Part shown: piece after piece, positions 39,027 through 47,215 of the stretch
Layout of the letters: the number at the start of each line of letters is the position of its first letter
How positions within the stretch are numbered: the stretch's first letter is position 1
Assembly (NCBI RefSeq): GCF_013267355.1
Contig: NZ_CP053985.1
Coordinates: 3,782,001-3,846,000 of the forward strand
DNA length: 64,000 nt
Reading direction: 5' to 3'
DNA from: Achromobacter pestifer
GTDB taxonomy: Bacteria; Pseudomonadota; Gammaproteobacteria; Burkholderiales; Burkholderiaceae_B
Notes under the pieces: generated by a model
Told to the model about the DNA's origin: nothing
Seen by the model: the letters and a program-made list of their open reading frames with translations, nothing else
The model's database searches: none
Translations under genes and position numbers: made by a program

Positions 39027-40553
39027 TTAGGCGAAACGATCGATCGAGTACCACGGCCCTAGGAGGGGCGCCGCCGTCACGTCGTGCTCGGGCCAAATCC
39101 GACTGTCATTCCAGGCAAAACGGCGGGGAGCATAAATGCTAAGCCCTGGGCTGGCGACAGCGAGCGCTGTCCCGATGCCCGCAAAGTTCAGCTTGAAGTG
39201 GTAGCCCGACTTGATGCCGACAAAATCGAATTCGCCCGGTTCGACGCCATGGCTGCGGAACCCCTGCGGATCGTGAATCAGTCCAGGCTGGCTGGTGGCG
39301 ATGACGACGGAACCATCGGGTATGCGCAAGGTCGCTGTCAGGCCAAGTTGAATCAACGTTCCCTGCTTGTATGGCCCGCTCACGACGTAGCTGCCCGGTC
39401 CCAACGCGATGACCTCGACCTCGGTTTCCAGTGACGACAGGCCAGGCGTATCAAGGCCCCCAAGTCTGGCGACGAAGCGAGCGCCGACGCCAAGCGCATA
39501 CGCATCCTGGACCGCGATTGCATCGGTCACCGTGACGGCGCAGCGCAGCGGCCGCTGGCGATGCTGGGCATGGCGCAGGATTTCAATGCTGTCGCCAGGC
39601 GCTCCAGCAAGCACGCGATCTCCCATATCAGCCAGAAGAAACGGGCGTTCATTGGGACTTTCCTGAACCTTGTCGAGAGCTGCTTCCGTGGTCGGTAGCG
39701 TATCTGGAAATTCATCACGCCGAAGCCAGAAATCGCCCGCCAGCTTTGCGGACAGCTTGGCGGCGAGCACGGCATCGCCATCGGCGATGACCAGTGCGCC
39801 TTGGCCCATGGCCTGGCCGTTGGCGTAGGGAAAAACGTTGAGTAGGGAAATATCCAGTACCGCTGGGTGTTGGTGCTGCATCTGGCGGGCTTGCTCGTGC
39901 AGCGCCTGGAGCGGGCCTGAACTGGTGTCGGCATTCCCTGGCAGAATCATGCGAGCCTTGGTGAGCACCGAAACCGGCCTGATCTTCCTTCGGATTGCAG
40001 CCTCCAGCAGTTGGACGCAGCGGCGGCCGCAGTCCATGACGTCGCGATGCGGGTTTTCCTTGCAGGCGCTGACAATGTCTGCCGCCGTCAGCATGTCGGC
40101 CGTTATATGGCAATGGAGATCCAGGCCGACGGCAATTGGCACGTCCTCGCCCACCCAGGCGCGCAAGAGTTTAAGGAAGTGGCCTTCGACATCGCTAATC
40201 GACGCGGTGGCCATGGCGCCATGCAGCTCCAGCGCGATGCCGTCGATTCGTCCAAATCGGTCCAGAGTGCTTGCTATGCTTGTCTTGAACCGCGCCACGA
40301 GGTTCTCGTACACGTCTTCATCGACCGGGCCGCCAGGCGCAGCCTCGGCGAAGAGGGCCGGTATGGCCGTGTGTCCTCGCTGCGTCAGCTCCGAAACAAT
40401 GCCTCCCAAGGTAGTGCCCGCGCCTTGCATCTTGGATATGAGCTCGGGGCCTTCGATCCATGTAAATGCGGTTGCAGTGGTCCGGCGAGGGCTGAACGCA
40501 TGTGTCTCGTGGAAAAAGCCGCCAGCAACAATCTTCAAGGATTCGGTTTTCAT
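39027..40553 (-). CDS. M81-family metallopeptidase (MlrC/microcystinase C-like)
   Basis: 508 residues. N-terminal domain begins VAGGFFHETHAFSP, the variant of the family HETNTFSP signature, and carries the presumed zinc ligands in GLDLHCHITADM and ENPHRD. The second domain contains the GDNPG-type equivalent LADMGDRVLAGAPGDS and the C-terminal GIKSGYHFKLNFAGIGTA. MlrC hydrolyses linear peptides; most members have unknown amide substrates. It follows the Bug gene by 14 bases, so both form one unit. It may act on the ligand taken up by the island's transporters. Confidence 0.87.
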   Translation of the reverse strand: MKTESLKIVAGGFFHETHAFSPRRTTATAFTWIEGPELISKMQGAGTTLGGIVSELTQRGHTAIPALFAEAAPGGPVDEDVYENLVARFKTSIASTLDRFGRIDGIALELHGAMATASISDVEGHFLKLLRAWVGEDVPIAVGLDLHCHITADMLTAADIVSACKENPHRDVMDCGRRCVQLLEAAIRRKIRPVSVLTKARMILPGNADTSSGPLQALHEQARQMQHQHPAVLDISLLNVFPYANGQAMGQGALVIADGDAVLAAKLSAKLAGDFWLRRDEFPDTLPTTEAALDKVQESPNERPFLLADMGDRVLAGAPGDSIEILRHAQHRQRPLRCAVTVTDAIAVQDAYALGVGARFVARLGGLDTPGLSSLETEVEVIALGPGSYVVSGPYKQGTLIQLGLTATLRIPDGSVVIATSQPGLIHDPQGFRSHGVEPGEFDFVGIKSGYHFKLNFAGIGTALAVASPGLSIYAPRRFAWNDSRIWPEHDVTAAPLLGPWYSIDRFA

Positions 40554-40567
40554 GCCAGTTCAGACGC

Positions 40568-41563
40568 TCAGTTGACTCGCGGCATTTGCGTGTCGCGGAT
40601 CATCTGCCCCATTTCCTGGAGGCCCTTTTTTAACTGTGCGGCATATTCGGCGCCGTTCAGCGGCATTGCGTCCATGCCCAACTTGTCGAATGACTCGAGC
40701 GTCTTGGCATCACGGACTGCCGCGATGGCTGCATCCTGCAAAATGGCAAGCACCTCGGGCGGAGTGCCGAGTGGCGCGGCAAGCCCGATCGAGGCGTCGA
40801 TCTGTACTGGCCAGCCGCTCTCCCGAAGCGTTGGTATGTCTGGGTACTCGGGCCAGCGCATAGTACCCACTGACGCAATCATTCGCAGTTTGCCGGCTTG
40901 CATGTGCGGTAGAACGTCGGAGGGGTTCGCGACGGTGACGTCTATTTGCTTGCCCAGGAGGGCGTTAACCGTCTCGGTGCCGGACTTGTACAAGACTTGT
41001 TCGAACTTGCCTCCGGTCTGGCGGCTTAGCTCGAGCACCGCGAGGTTGACAGCGGCGCTGGGCGAGCCGAGAAAAACGCCATCACCCTTCTTTGCGGTGT
41101 TCAGTAAGTCTTGTAGGGTGAGATAGGGGGAATCGGCCCGTACCACGATGCCGTAACGGTACCGTCCCACGCCTGCCACGAAGGCGAAATCCTGATCTGC
41201 ATAGGGGAGCTTCATCAGGTGCGGCAGGATGGCCTGTGTGGAATAAGTGACCACGCCGACGGTATAGCCGTCTGGCGCCTGGCGCGCGACATAGCTTGGG
41301 CCGAGCGTACCGAGCGCACCGGGTTTGTTTTCGACCACCACGGGTCGGCCCAGTCTCGCTTCCATGCCCTTGGCCAGAACGCGCGCAGCCACGTCGGTGC
41401 TACCGCCGGGGCCGTAATTGACGACAAGGTGAATTTCGTTCTTGGGGAAGTCCGCCGCCGCGGCGGCTGTCCCCAGACTGGAGAAGGCAAGGAAGGCGGC
41501 GAGGGCTATGCGCGCGCATGGGCTGGCATCGATGCTGCAATTCTGGGACGTGGTGTTGGCCAT
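40568..41563 (-). CDS. Bug/TctC-family periplasmic solute-binding protein
   Basis: 331 residues. Signal peptide to about residue 36 (FLAFSSLGTAAAAA). Bug blocks: NEIHLVVNYGPGGSTDVAARVLAKGM, VVENKPGALGTLGPSYVARQAPDGYTVGV and WPEYPDIPTLRESGW. Heads a two-gene unit with the M81 peptidase. Its promoter region nearly duplicates that of the PLP enzyme operon, so both units are probably controlled by the divergent GntR protein. No TctAB membrane genes are present; it may use permeases encoded elsewhere or serve as a sensor. Confidence 0.88.
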   Translation of the reverse strand: MANTTSQNCSIDASPCARIALAAFLAFSSLGTAAAAADFPKNEIHLVVNYGPGGSTDVAARVLAKGMEARLGRPVVVENKPGALGTLGPSYVARQAPDGYTVGVVTYSTQAILPHLMKLPYADQDFAFVAGVGRYRYGIVVRADSPYLTLQDLLNTAKKGDGVFLGSPSAAVNLAVLELSRQTGGKFEQVLYKSGTETVNALLGKQIDVTVANPSDVLPHMQAGKLRMIASVGTMRWPEYPDIPTLRESGWPVQIDASIGLAAPLGTPPEVLAILQDAAIAAVRDAKTLESFDKLGMDAMPLNGAEYAAQLKKGLQEMGQMIRDTQMPRVN

Positions 41564-41600
41564 GTCGAATCCCCGGAGTGTCGGTGTTGTTCTTTTAATG

Positions 41601-41696
41601 TATCACCAATTAAATAAAATGTGATCACAAAACAGGGCTAGGGAATTCCCTTGCGACCTGGCCAGGCAGTGACGCCGGGGTGCGCCGCGCGAAATT
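41601..41696 (-). promoter_or_regulatory. Promoter/operator copy 2 with palindromes TGTGATCACA and GGGAATTCCC
   Basis: TGTGATCACA at 41620-41629 and the 12-bp palindrome AGGGAATTCCCT at 41640-41651 lie 57 bases upstream of the Bug gene and about 90 bases upstream of the divergent GntR gene. TATCAC, ATTAAAT, GGCCAGG and GCGAAATT flank them as in copy 1. Probable operator for GntR autoregulation and control of both units. Confidence 0.65.
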
Positions 41697-41738
41697 CTGG
41701 GAGAATTGGCCCTGTTTTATGTCACATTCAACTCCGCC

Positions 41739-42431
41739 ATGCAGCGTGCCATGTCCGAAGCAACCCCAGAAACCGCTATGCGCGATAGCGTCTATCAAGG
41801 CATTCGTGGGTCTCTGATCTGCGGGCGTTTCGCGCCTGGAGAAAAACTGCTGCTGCGGCAACTCGCGTCGGAATTCGAGGTCAGTCTGACGCCGGTTCGA
41901 GAAGCGCTGCACCGTCTCATTGCGGAAGGCGTGCTGACGCAGGAGCACAGCCGCTCCGTGCGCGTGCCCATATTGTCGAAAGCACGGGTGCTGGAGTTAC
42001 GGGACATCCGCCTTTCGTTGGAAGGCCTGGCTGCCGAACGCGCCGCCGCGAACGCGACGGCGGCCGATATCAAGGTACTGGAGCGGTTGGCGGGCGAGGT
42101 CGAGGCCGCCCGTCGTGCGGGTGATATCGCAAAGGACACGCAAAAGGTGGCCGAGTTTCAGGTCGCTCTTTACCGAGCAAGCGAAATGCCTGTACTCGTG
42201 CGGCACATCGAAATGCTGTGGTTGCAGACCGGTCCCTACATTCGGTTGTTGCATCCGGATTTCATCCGCATGGTGCAACAGGTGCGCGCAGGTTGGCGAT
42301 ATGAGCTATGCGACGCTTTGCGTGAGCGCGACGGCGGCAAGGCTCGGCAATTGATAGAGACCGATATTTCCGAAGCCCTCACTTATTTGGCAAATCTCTT
42401 CGACGCGGCCGCATTGATCAACCACGCTTGA
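41739..42431 (+). CDS. FadR-subfamily GntR transcriptional regulator (FCD domain)
   Basis: 230 residues from the ATG at 41739; a second ATG at 41751 fits equally well and no Shine-Dalgarno decides between them. Winged HTH residues ~13-75 (IRGSLICGRFAPGEKLLLRQLASEFEVSLTPVREALHRLIAEGVL), FCD ligand domain thereafter, with RDIRLSLEGLAAERAAANAT as the first helix. Divergent from the Bug/M81 unit and adjacent to operator copy 2. Likely repressor of both minus-strand units of the island, released by an organic acid ligand (inference). Confidence 0.88.
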   Translation: MQRAMSEATPETAMRDSVYQGIRGSLICGRFAPGEKLLLRQLASEFEVSLTPVREALHRLIAEGVLTQEHSRSVRVPILSKARVLELRDIRLSLEGLAAERAAANATAADIKVLERLAGEVEAARRAGDIAKDTQKVAEFQVALYRASEMPVLVRHIEMLWLQTGPYIRLLHPDFIRMVQQVRAGWRYELCDALRERDGGKARQLIETDISEALTYLANLFDAAALINHA

Positions 42432-42492
42432 GGGCTTCGGTCGTTGAGCGTGACGTGATGGGTCCGCGCCGCTCTCTATCGTGCGGCGCCGC

Positions 42493-43164
42493 TCAGCGCA
42501 CCGCGAACCAGGCCCCCTCCATACTGCCATTCATGCCGCAGAACGGCGGGCCGAAGCCGTCGTTTGCCACTCCGGCGGGCGGTGTTTCGCGCACCGCCAG
42601 CACGGCGCCGCGGCGCGTCAGGTCCAGGGTCCAGGGCGGCCCGTCCTGGTAGGTGACGATCAGGCTGTCGCCGACGGCGACTGCCTTGCCGCTCAGGTCG
42701 CAGACCCAGCGGCCGTTGTAGGGCTGGGCCGAGTTGGCGGCCACGAACAACTGGCCGTCGGCGGCTCGGGTGATTTCGATTTCGCCTTCGAGGTTCTTCC
42801 ACTTGCCGACAAAGCCGGCAGGCGGCTGCGGATTGATGGCCTTCAGAAATTCCAGGCGGTAGCGCATGCTGGTGCCGATCTCCTTGACCGGCGTGCTTCC
42901 GGCAAAGGGCTCGGCATAGATCTTGTCCCGCACGCCCAGGAAATAACGTTGATCGGCGGTCAGCGACTTGACCGCCTCGGCGTCGAGCTTGCCACGCACT
43001 GCTTTGTACTGCTGCGCGATGGCCGCGTCCTGGTCGGCCAGCGCGGGGTGGGCGCAAATGGCTTTTTCGACCGGAGTCGCGGCTTTGGCGCAGTTGAAAG
43101 AGGGGGCAGCCGCGGCGCTGCCCGCCATGGCCAACGATGCTGCAAAGACCAGATGACGGATCAT
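42493..43164 (-). CDS. Exported LprI-like (DUF1311) domain protein
   Basis: 223 residues from the ATG at 43164. Signal peptide cut near residue 20 (AGSAAAAPS). Residues 22-75 fit the lysozyme inhibitor LprI N-terminal-like domain: FNCAKAATPVEKAICAHPALADQDAAIAQQY with two cysteines likely disulfide-bonded. A C-terminal β-rich segment (KWKNLEGEIEITRAADGQLFVAANSAQPYNGR) follows. A periplasmic location is expected. Function beyond the family name is not established. Confidence 0.8.
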   Translation of the reverse strand: MIRHLVFAASLAMAGSAAAAPSFNCAKAATPVEKAICAHPALADQDAAIAQQYKAVRGKLDAEAVKSLTADQRYFLGVRDKIYAEPFAGSTPVKEIGTSMRYRLEFLKAINPQPPAGFVGKWKNLEGEIEITRAADGQLFVAANSAQPYNGRWVCDLSGKAVAVGDSLIVTYQDGPPWTLDLTRRGAVLAVRETPPAGVANDGFGPPFCGMNGSMEGAWFAVR

Positions 43165-43293
43165 CGTGTGTAGGGCTCCAGGTTGTGTGCAAGTCCGGGC
43201 AGCCCGCAGGCGCCGAGACAACGGCGCAGTGTACCGGCGCGGGCGTTGTTGGGGCCGTTGCCGTCCGCGCGGTCACGCGTGCCGCGCCGCGGG

Positions 43294-44193
43294 CTACTTC
43301 TTCTTCTGGCTGGTCTTGGCCTGTTTCCAGAACGCTGCCGCCGCGGGAGACAGGCGGTTCTCGTTCAGGCATGCCAGTCCGACGCGCCGTGCCGTCTTGG
43401 GCAGCAAAGGCCGATAGACCACGCCGGGATAGGCGTCTGGCAATGCCATCGATGCCACCACCGATATTCCTTCGCCCTTCTGTACGAACGCCAGAATCGA
43501 CAGCATCTGGGTCAGTTCGTGCGAGATCTTCGGCGCGGTGTCGGATCGCGCGAACATCTTGGCGACCAGGCTCTGTGATCCCGCGTGGGTCAGGATCAAG
43601 GGGTAGCGGCCCAGATGGCGGATGTCGATGGATGCCGCCGCGGCCAGCGCATGGCCTTCCGGCAGGACCGCAACCAATTCGTCCTCGGCCAATTGCAGGG
43701 TATCGAAATTGCTTTTGGGCAGGGTGACGACGCCGATCTCCAGCCGGCGTTCGATCAAATCCTGTTCGATCTCGGCATCGGCTTTCTCGAAGACCCGTAC
43801 ATCGATTCCGGGATAGAGCTGCCGGAAACGTTGCAGCAGCGGCGGCAGAAGCTGCAGCGAGGAACTCAGGCCGAACGACCCCAACCGAAGCATCCCGCTG
43901 TTGAGGCCCGCGCTTGCTCCCGCGGTTGCCTGGATGAGGTGCATCGCGGCAAACAGGTCGCGCACGTGGGGGAGTATCTGCTGCCCGGCATGGGTGAGTT
44001 CCAGCTGCGGGGCATTGCGATCGATCAGGTCAGTGCCCAGCGTGGTTTCGAGCGCACGCAACACGTGGCTGGTGGTGGACGGCGTCATGCCTATCTTGGA
44101 GCCGCCGCTGGCGATGCCGTCCGACGCCGCAAGCGACAGGAATAGCTCCAGTTGACGCAAGGTGGGCGCATTGGGTCCAAGCGGAGATGTCAT
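43294..44193 (-). CDS. LysR-family regulator divergent from the aminotransferase operon
   Basis: 299 residues. HTH at ~12-70 (LRQLELFLSLAASDGIASGGSKIGMTPSTTSHVLRALE) resembles other LysR proteins, but the recognition segment is unusually Gly/Ser-rich. Effector domain from ~95 (GMLRLGSFGLSSSLQLLPPLL). The ATG is 1 base from the palindrome TTGAATTCAA, leaving no room for a Shine-Dalgarno. It is divergent from the aminotransferase operon and probably controls it. C-terminus SQKKK is basic. Confidence 0.88.
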   Translation of the reverse strand: MTSPLGPNAPTLRQLELFLSLAASDGIASGGSKIGMTPSTTSHVLRALETTLGTDLIDRNAPQLELTHAGQQILPHVRDLFAAMHLIQATAGASAGLNSGMLRLGSFGLSSSLQLLPPLLQRFRQLYPGIDVRVFEKADAEIEQDLIERRLEIGVVTLPKSNFDTLQLAEDELVAVLPEGHALAAAASIDIRHLGRYPLILTHAGSQSLVAKMFARSDTAPKISHELTQMLSILAFVQKGEGISVVASMALPDAYPGVVYRPLLPKTARRVGLACLNENRLSPAAAAFWKQAKTSQKKK

Positions 44194-44194
44194 A

Positions 44195-44221
44195 TTGAAT
44201 TCAAATTCAATTGTTGTTGAA
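44195..44221. promoter_or_regulatory. Array of TTGAA/TTCAA half-sites, candidate LysR operator
   Basis: Perfect palindrome TTGAATTCAA at 44195-44204 is followed by TTCAA-N6-TTGAA (44206-44221), and another TTTGAATTC lies at 44226-44233. They fill the 73-base gap between the LysR and aminotransferase genes. LysR proteins commonly bind several such half-sites when repressing their own gene. Binding is inferred. Confidence 0.5.
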
Positions 44222-44266
44222 TCCTTTGAATTCTAGACTTATTCCCGTCGCCACCGGAAAAAGTCC

Positions 44267-45466
44267 ATGCTCTCGCCACTCGTTGCCACTCTGCGTTCCT
44301 CTCCCATTCAAGTCATGGCGGAGCAGACCCGCCAGGCCATTCAGCAGGGCTGCAGCGTCATCGACATGACGCTGGGCGAGCCCGATTTCCCGACGCCTGC
44401 CCATATCTGCGAGGCCGCGGCGCGCGCCATCGCGGACGGCCAGACGCGTTACACGCCGATCAACGGCACCCCGCTGTTGCGCGAGGCGATCGTCGAGAAG
44501 TTCCGCAGGGACAACGGCCTTGAATGCACGATGGCGCAGATCAATGTGGGTTGCGGCGGCAAGCAGGTGATCTATCAGGCCTTCCTGGCCACCTTGTCGC
44601 CTGGCGACGAGGTGATGATCCCGGCGCCGTATTGGGCGTCCTACAGCGATATCGTGTCGATGAATGGCGGCGTGCTGCGTCCCTTGGCGACGGCGCCGGA
44701 CGAGGCTTATGCGCTGCGTCCGGAGGTGCTCGAGGCAGCCATTACGCCGAAGACCAAATGGCTGGTCCTGAACTCGCCCAGCAACCCCAGCGGCACCGCC
44801 TACACGCAACAGCAGCTGGAGCAGTTCGCCGCCGTCATCCGGGGGAGCCGCAATCAGGACTTCCTGATCATGGTCGATGACATTTACGAACACATACTCT
44901 ATGACGGCAGGACTTTCGTCACGTTCGCACAGGTCGCGCCGGATCTGGCGCATCGGATCCTGACCGTCAACGGCGTATCCAAGGCCTACTCGATGACAGG
45001 CTGGCGGGTAGGTTACGCCTGTGGTCCCGGGTTCTTGATCGATGCCATGACGAAAGTGCAGATGCAGATCAACTCCCACACGTCCTCGGTGTCGCAGGCG
45101 GCCGCAGCCGCCGCGCTCGCGGGCCCGCAGGACGAGGTGCGCCGGCGCTGCGGCATCTTCCAGCAGCGCCGCGATTACCTGCTGGCGCAGTTCGCGCAAA
45201 TCGATGGCCTGGCGACGCCCCGGCCGGAAGGGGCGTTTTACCTGTTTCCCGACGTGCGCAGTTTCATCGGCCGCAAGACGCCAGCAGGACTACGCCTGGA
45301 TGATGACGTTGCGCTGGCCTCATACCTGCTGGGCGCGGGCGTGGCGGTCGTGCCGGGTTCGGGATTCGGCATGCCGGGATTCATGCGTCTTTCGTACGCG
45401 ACCTCCGATGAAAACCTGCGCGTCGCCGCCGCCCGCATGGCCGCCTCTCTGGGCAATCTTCAATAG
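44267..45466 (+). CDS. Class I/II PLP aminotransferase (aspartate aminotransferase-like)
   Basis: 399 residues. Fold type I: TLGEPDFPTPAHICEAA, YTPINGTPLLREAI, the substrate region NSPSNPSGTAYT, MVDDIYEHILYDGR with the PLP ring Asp204, and Schiff-base Lys239 in VSKAYSMTGWRVGY; Arg near FMRLSYAT binds the carboxylate. Transfers the amino group of an amino acid to a 2-oxo acid. It heads an operon with a TPP enzyme, which would act on the oxo acid produced. GGAAAAAG precedes the ATG. Confidence 0.88.
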   Translation: MLSPLVATLRSSPIQVMAEQTRQAIQQGCSVIDMTLGEPDFPTPAHICEAAARAIADGQTRYTPINGTPLLREAIVEKFRRDNGLECTMAQINVGCGGKQVIYQAFLATLSPGDEVMIPAPYWASYSDIVSMNGGVLRPLATAPDEAYALRPEVLEAAITPKTKWLVLNSPSNPSGTAYTQQQLEQFAAVIRGSRNQDFLIMVDDIYEHILYDGRTFVTFAQVAPDLAHRILTVNGVSKAYSMTGWRVGYACGPGFLIDAMTKVQMQINSHTSSVSQAAAAAALAGPQDEVRRRCGIFQQRRDYLLAQFAQIDGLATPRPEGAFYLFPDVRSFIGRKTPAGLRLDDDVALASYLLGAGVAVVPGSGFGMPGFMRLSYATSDENLRVAAARMAASLGNLQ

Positions 45467-45532
45467 CCGCGACGCTAGGCGCCGCCATTTTTCAAGCACT
45501 CATACCAGAGCTTTCCTAAAGGGGAATGTTGC

Positions 45533-47140
45533 ATGTCCACGGTTTCGCAGATCATCGGTAAACGCCTGTACGAGGCGGGGTGCCGCCACGCATTCGGCAT
45601 TCCTGGCGGCGAGGTCCTGTCCGTCATGCGCGGATTGGACGATGCAGGGGTCAAGTTCACGCTGGTCAAGCATGAGAACTCCGGCGGCTTCATGGCAGAG
45701 GGCGTGTTCCACCGCACGGGCGCGCCGGGCGTGCTGGTCGCCACCCTGGGGCCCGGCGTGGCCAATGCGGTGAATGTGGTGGCCAATGCGCTGCAGGACC
45801 GCGTGCCCATGATCTTCCTGACCGGCTGCGTCGACGAGGACGAAGCCGCCACTTACACCCACCAGGTGTTCGACCATGCCGCTCTGATGCGGCCGATCAC
45901 CAAGGCGTCGTTGCGCATGACGCCGGGTAATGCCGAGGCCATCATGGACAAGGCGCTTGCCATCGCCATGGATGATCCCCCGGGACCGGTTCACGTCGAC
46001 GTGCCGATCAGCGTTGCCATCGCCGAGGCCGCCGTGGCCAGGGGCGCCCGGCGCGTCCAGCCGGCCCCGGCCGTTCCCGCGCATACCGAGCAGCTCGAAC
46101 TGGCACGGTCGTGGTTGGGCAAAGCCAAGCGCCCCGTCATCATCGCCGGCGTGGAGGCCTTGCATCATCGCGCGGAGGAGCAGGTCCGCGCGCTGGTGCA
46201 GAAGCATCGGATCCCGCTGATCACCACGTACAAGGCCAAGGGCATCATCGACGAGCGCGACGATATGGCCGTGGGCGGCATGGGCCTTTCGCCGAAGGCC
46301 GACAACATCGTGCTGCCGTTGATCAAGGAAGCGGACGTGGTGCTGTTGCTGGGCTACGACCCCATCGAAATGCGGGTGGGCTGGCGCAACATCTGGGAGG
46401 ACGGCGCGCACGTGATCGAGCTGTCCTCGAACCGCAATACGCACTACATGCACCAGTCGGCGATCAGCTTCGTGGGCGATATCAAACACGGGATGGAGGT
46501 GTTGGCCGATGGCCTGCGCACGGTATCTGAATGGAAGGGCGACGAGGTTCAAGCCATCAAGCGTGCGCTGGCGGACATCTACCGCGTCGACGAAGAATGG
46601 GGCCCCGGCGCCATCGTGGATGTTGCGCGCGCGGAAATGCCGGCCAATACCGTGGCGTCGGTCGACAGCGGCGCGCACCGGATCCTGCTGTCCCAGACCT
46701 GGCAGTGCTACGAGCCCCGCACCCTGATGCAGTCTTCGGGTCTCTGCACCATGGGTTGCTCGCTGCCGCTGGGCATAGGCGCCAAGCTGGCCGAGCCCGA
46801 CCGCCCCGTGGCTGTCTTCACGGGCGATGCCTGCCTGGAGATGACGCTGGGCGAATTGGCGACGGCGCGGGACGCCAAGACCCCGGTCATCGTCTTCGTG
46901 TTCGCCGACGAATCCCTGTCCCTGATCGAGATCAAGCAGCGCGGCACCGGGCAGCCGAACCTGGGAGTGGATTTCCCCGGGACGGACTTTGCGGCCGTGG
47001 CCAGGAGCATGGGCGGCCTGGGCTTCGACGTGCAGGACCGCGCGGGCCTGGCGCAGGCGATACGCGCGGCCCTGGCGGCAAAGACGTATTCGATCATCTC
47101 TTGCCGCATCCCGCGCAAGGCGTACGACAACCGGATCTGA
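45533..47140 (+). CDS. Thiamine diphosphate-dependent enzyme, acetolactate synthase-like
   Basis: 535 residues with three domains: PYR (1-165, catalytic Glu48 in LVKHENSGGFMAEG), central TH3/DHS-like (190-330, LLLGYDPIEM), and PP (360-535). The TPP/Mg signature is altered: GDACLEMTLG in place of GDG, and the metal ligand Asn-Asn is Ala458-Asp459 (VFADESLSL). Asp could still bind Mg2+. Known relatives decarboxylate 2-oxo acids or form acyloins; the actual reaction is not clear. AAAGGGGAATG precedes the start. Follows the aminotransferase by 66 bases. Confidence 0.82.
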   Translation: MSTVSQIIGKRLYEAGCRHAFGIPGGEVLSVMRGLDDAGVKFTLVKHENSGGFMAEGVFHRTGAPGVLVATLGPGVANAVNVVANALQDRVPMIFLTGCVDEDEAATYTHQVFDHAALMRPITKASLRMTPGNAEAIMDKALAIAMDDPPGPVHVDVPISVAIAEAAVARGARRVQPAPAVPAHTEQLELARSWLGKAKRPVIIAGVEALHHRAEEQVRALVQKHRIPLITTYKAKGIIDERDDMAVGGMGLSPKADNIVLPLIKEADVVLLLGYDPIEMRVGWRNIWEDGAHVIELSSNRNTHYMHQSAISFVGDIKHGMEVLADGLRTVSEWKGDEVQAIKRALADIYRVDEEWGPGAIVDVARAEMPANTVASVDSGAHRILLSQTWQCYEPRTLMQSSGLCTMGCSLPLGIGAKLAEPDRPVAVFTGDACLEMTLGELATARDAKTPVIVFVFADESLSLIEIKQRGTGQPNLGVDFPGTDFAAVARSMGGLGFDVQDRAGLAQAIRAALAAKTYSIISCRIPRKAYDNRI

Positions 47141-47215
47141 GGCACGCGCGGGACGGATTGCGGCAACCAGGCAGGAAAGTGCTTCCAGCTTCAAAAAACC
47201 CAAGGGGAATGCCCA

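Noticed and set aside
38707-39096. Open frame on the minus strand in the PLP-gene upstream region
   Set aside because: Arg/Ser/His-rich, overlaps the M81 gene end and the palindromic promoter; not convincing as a gene.
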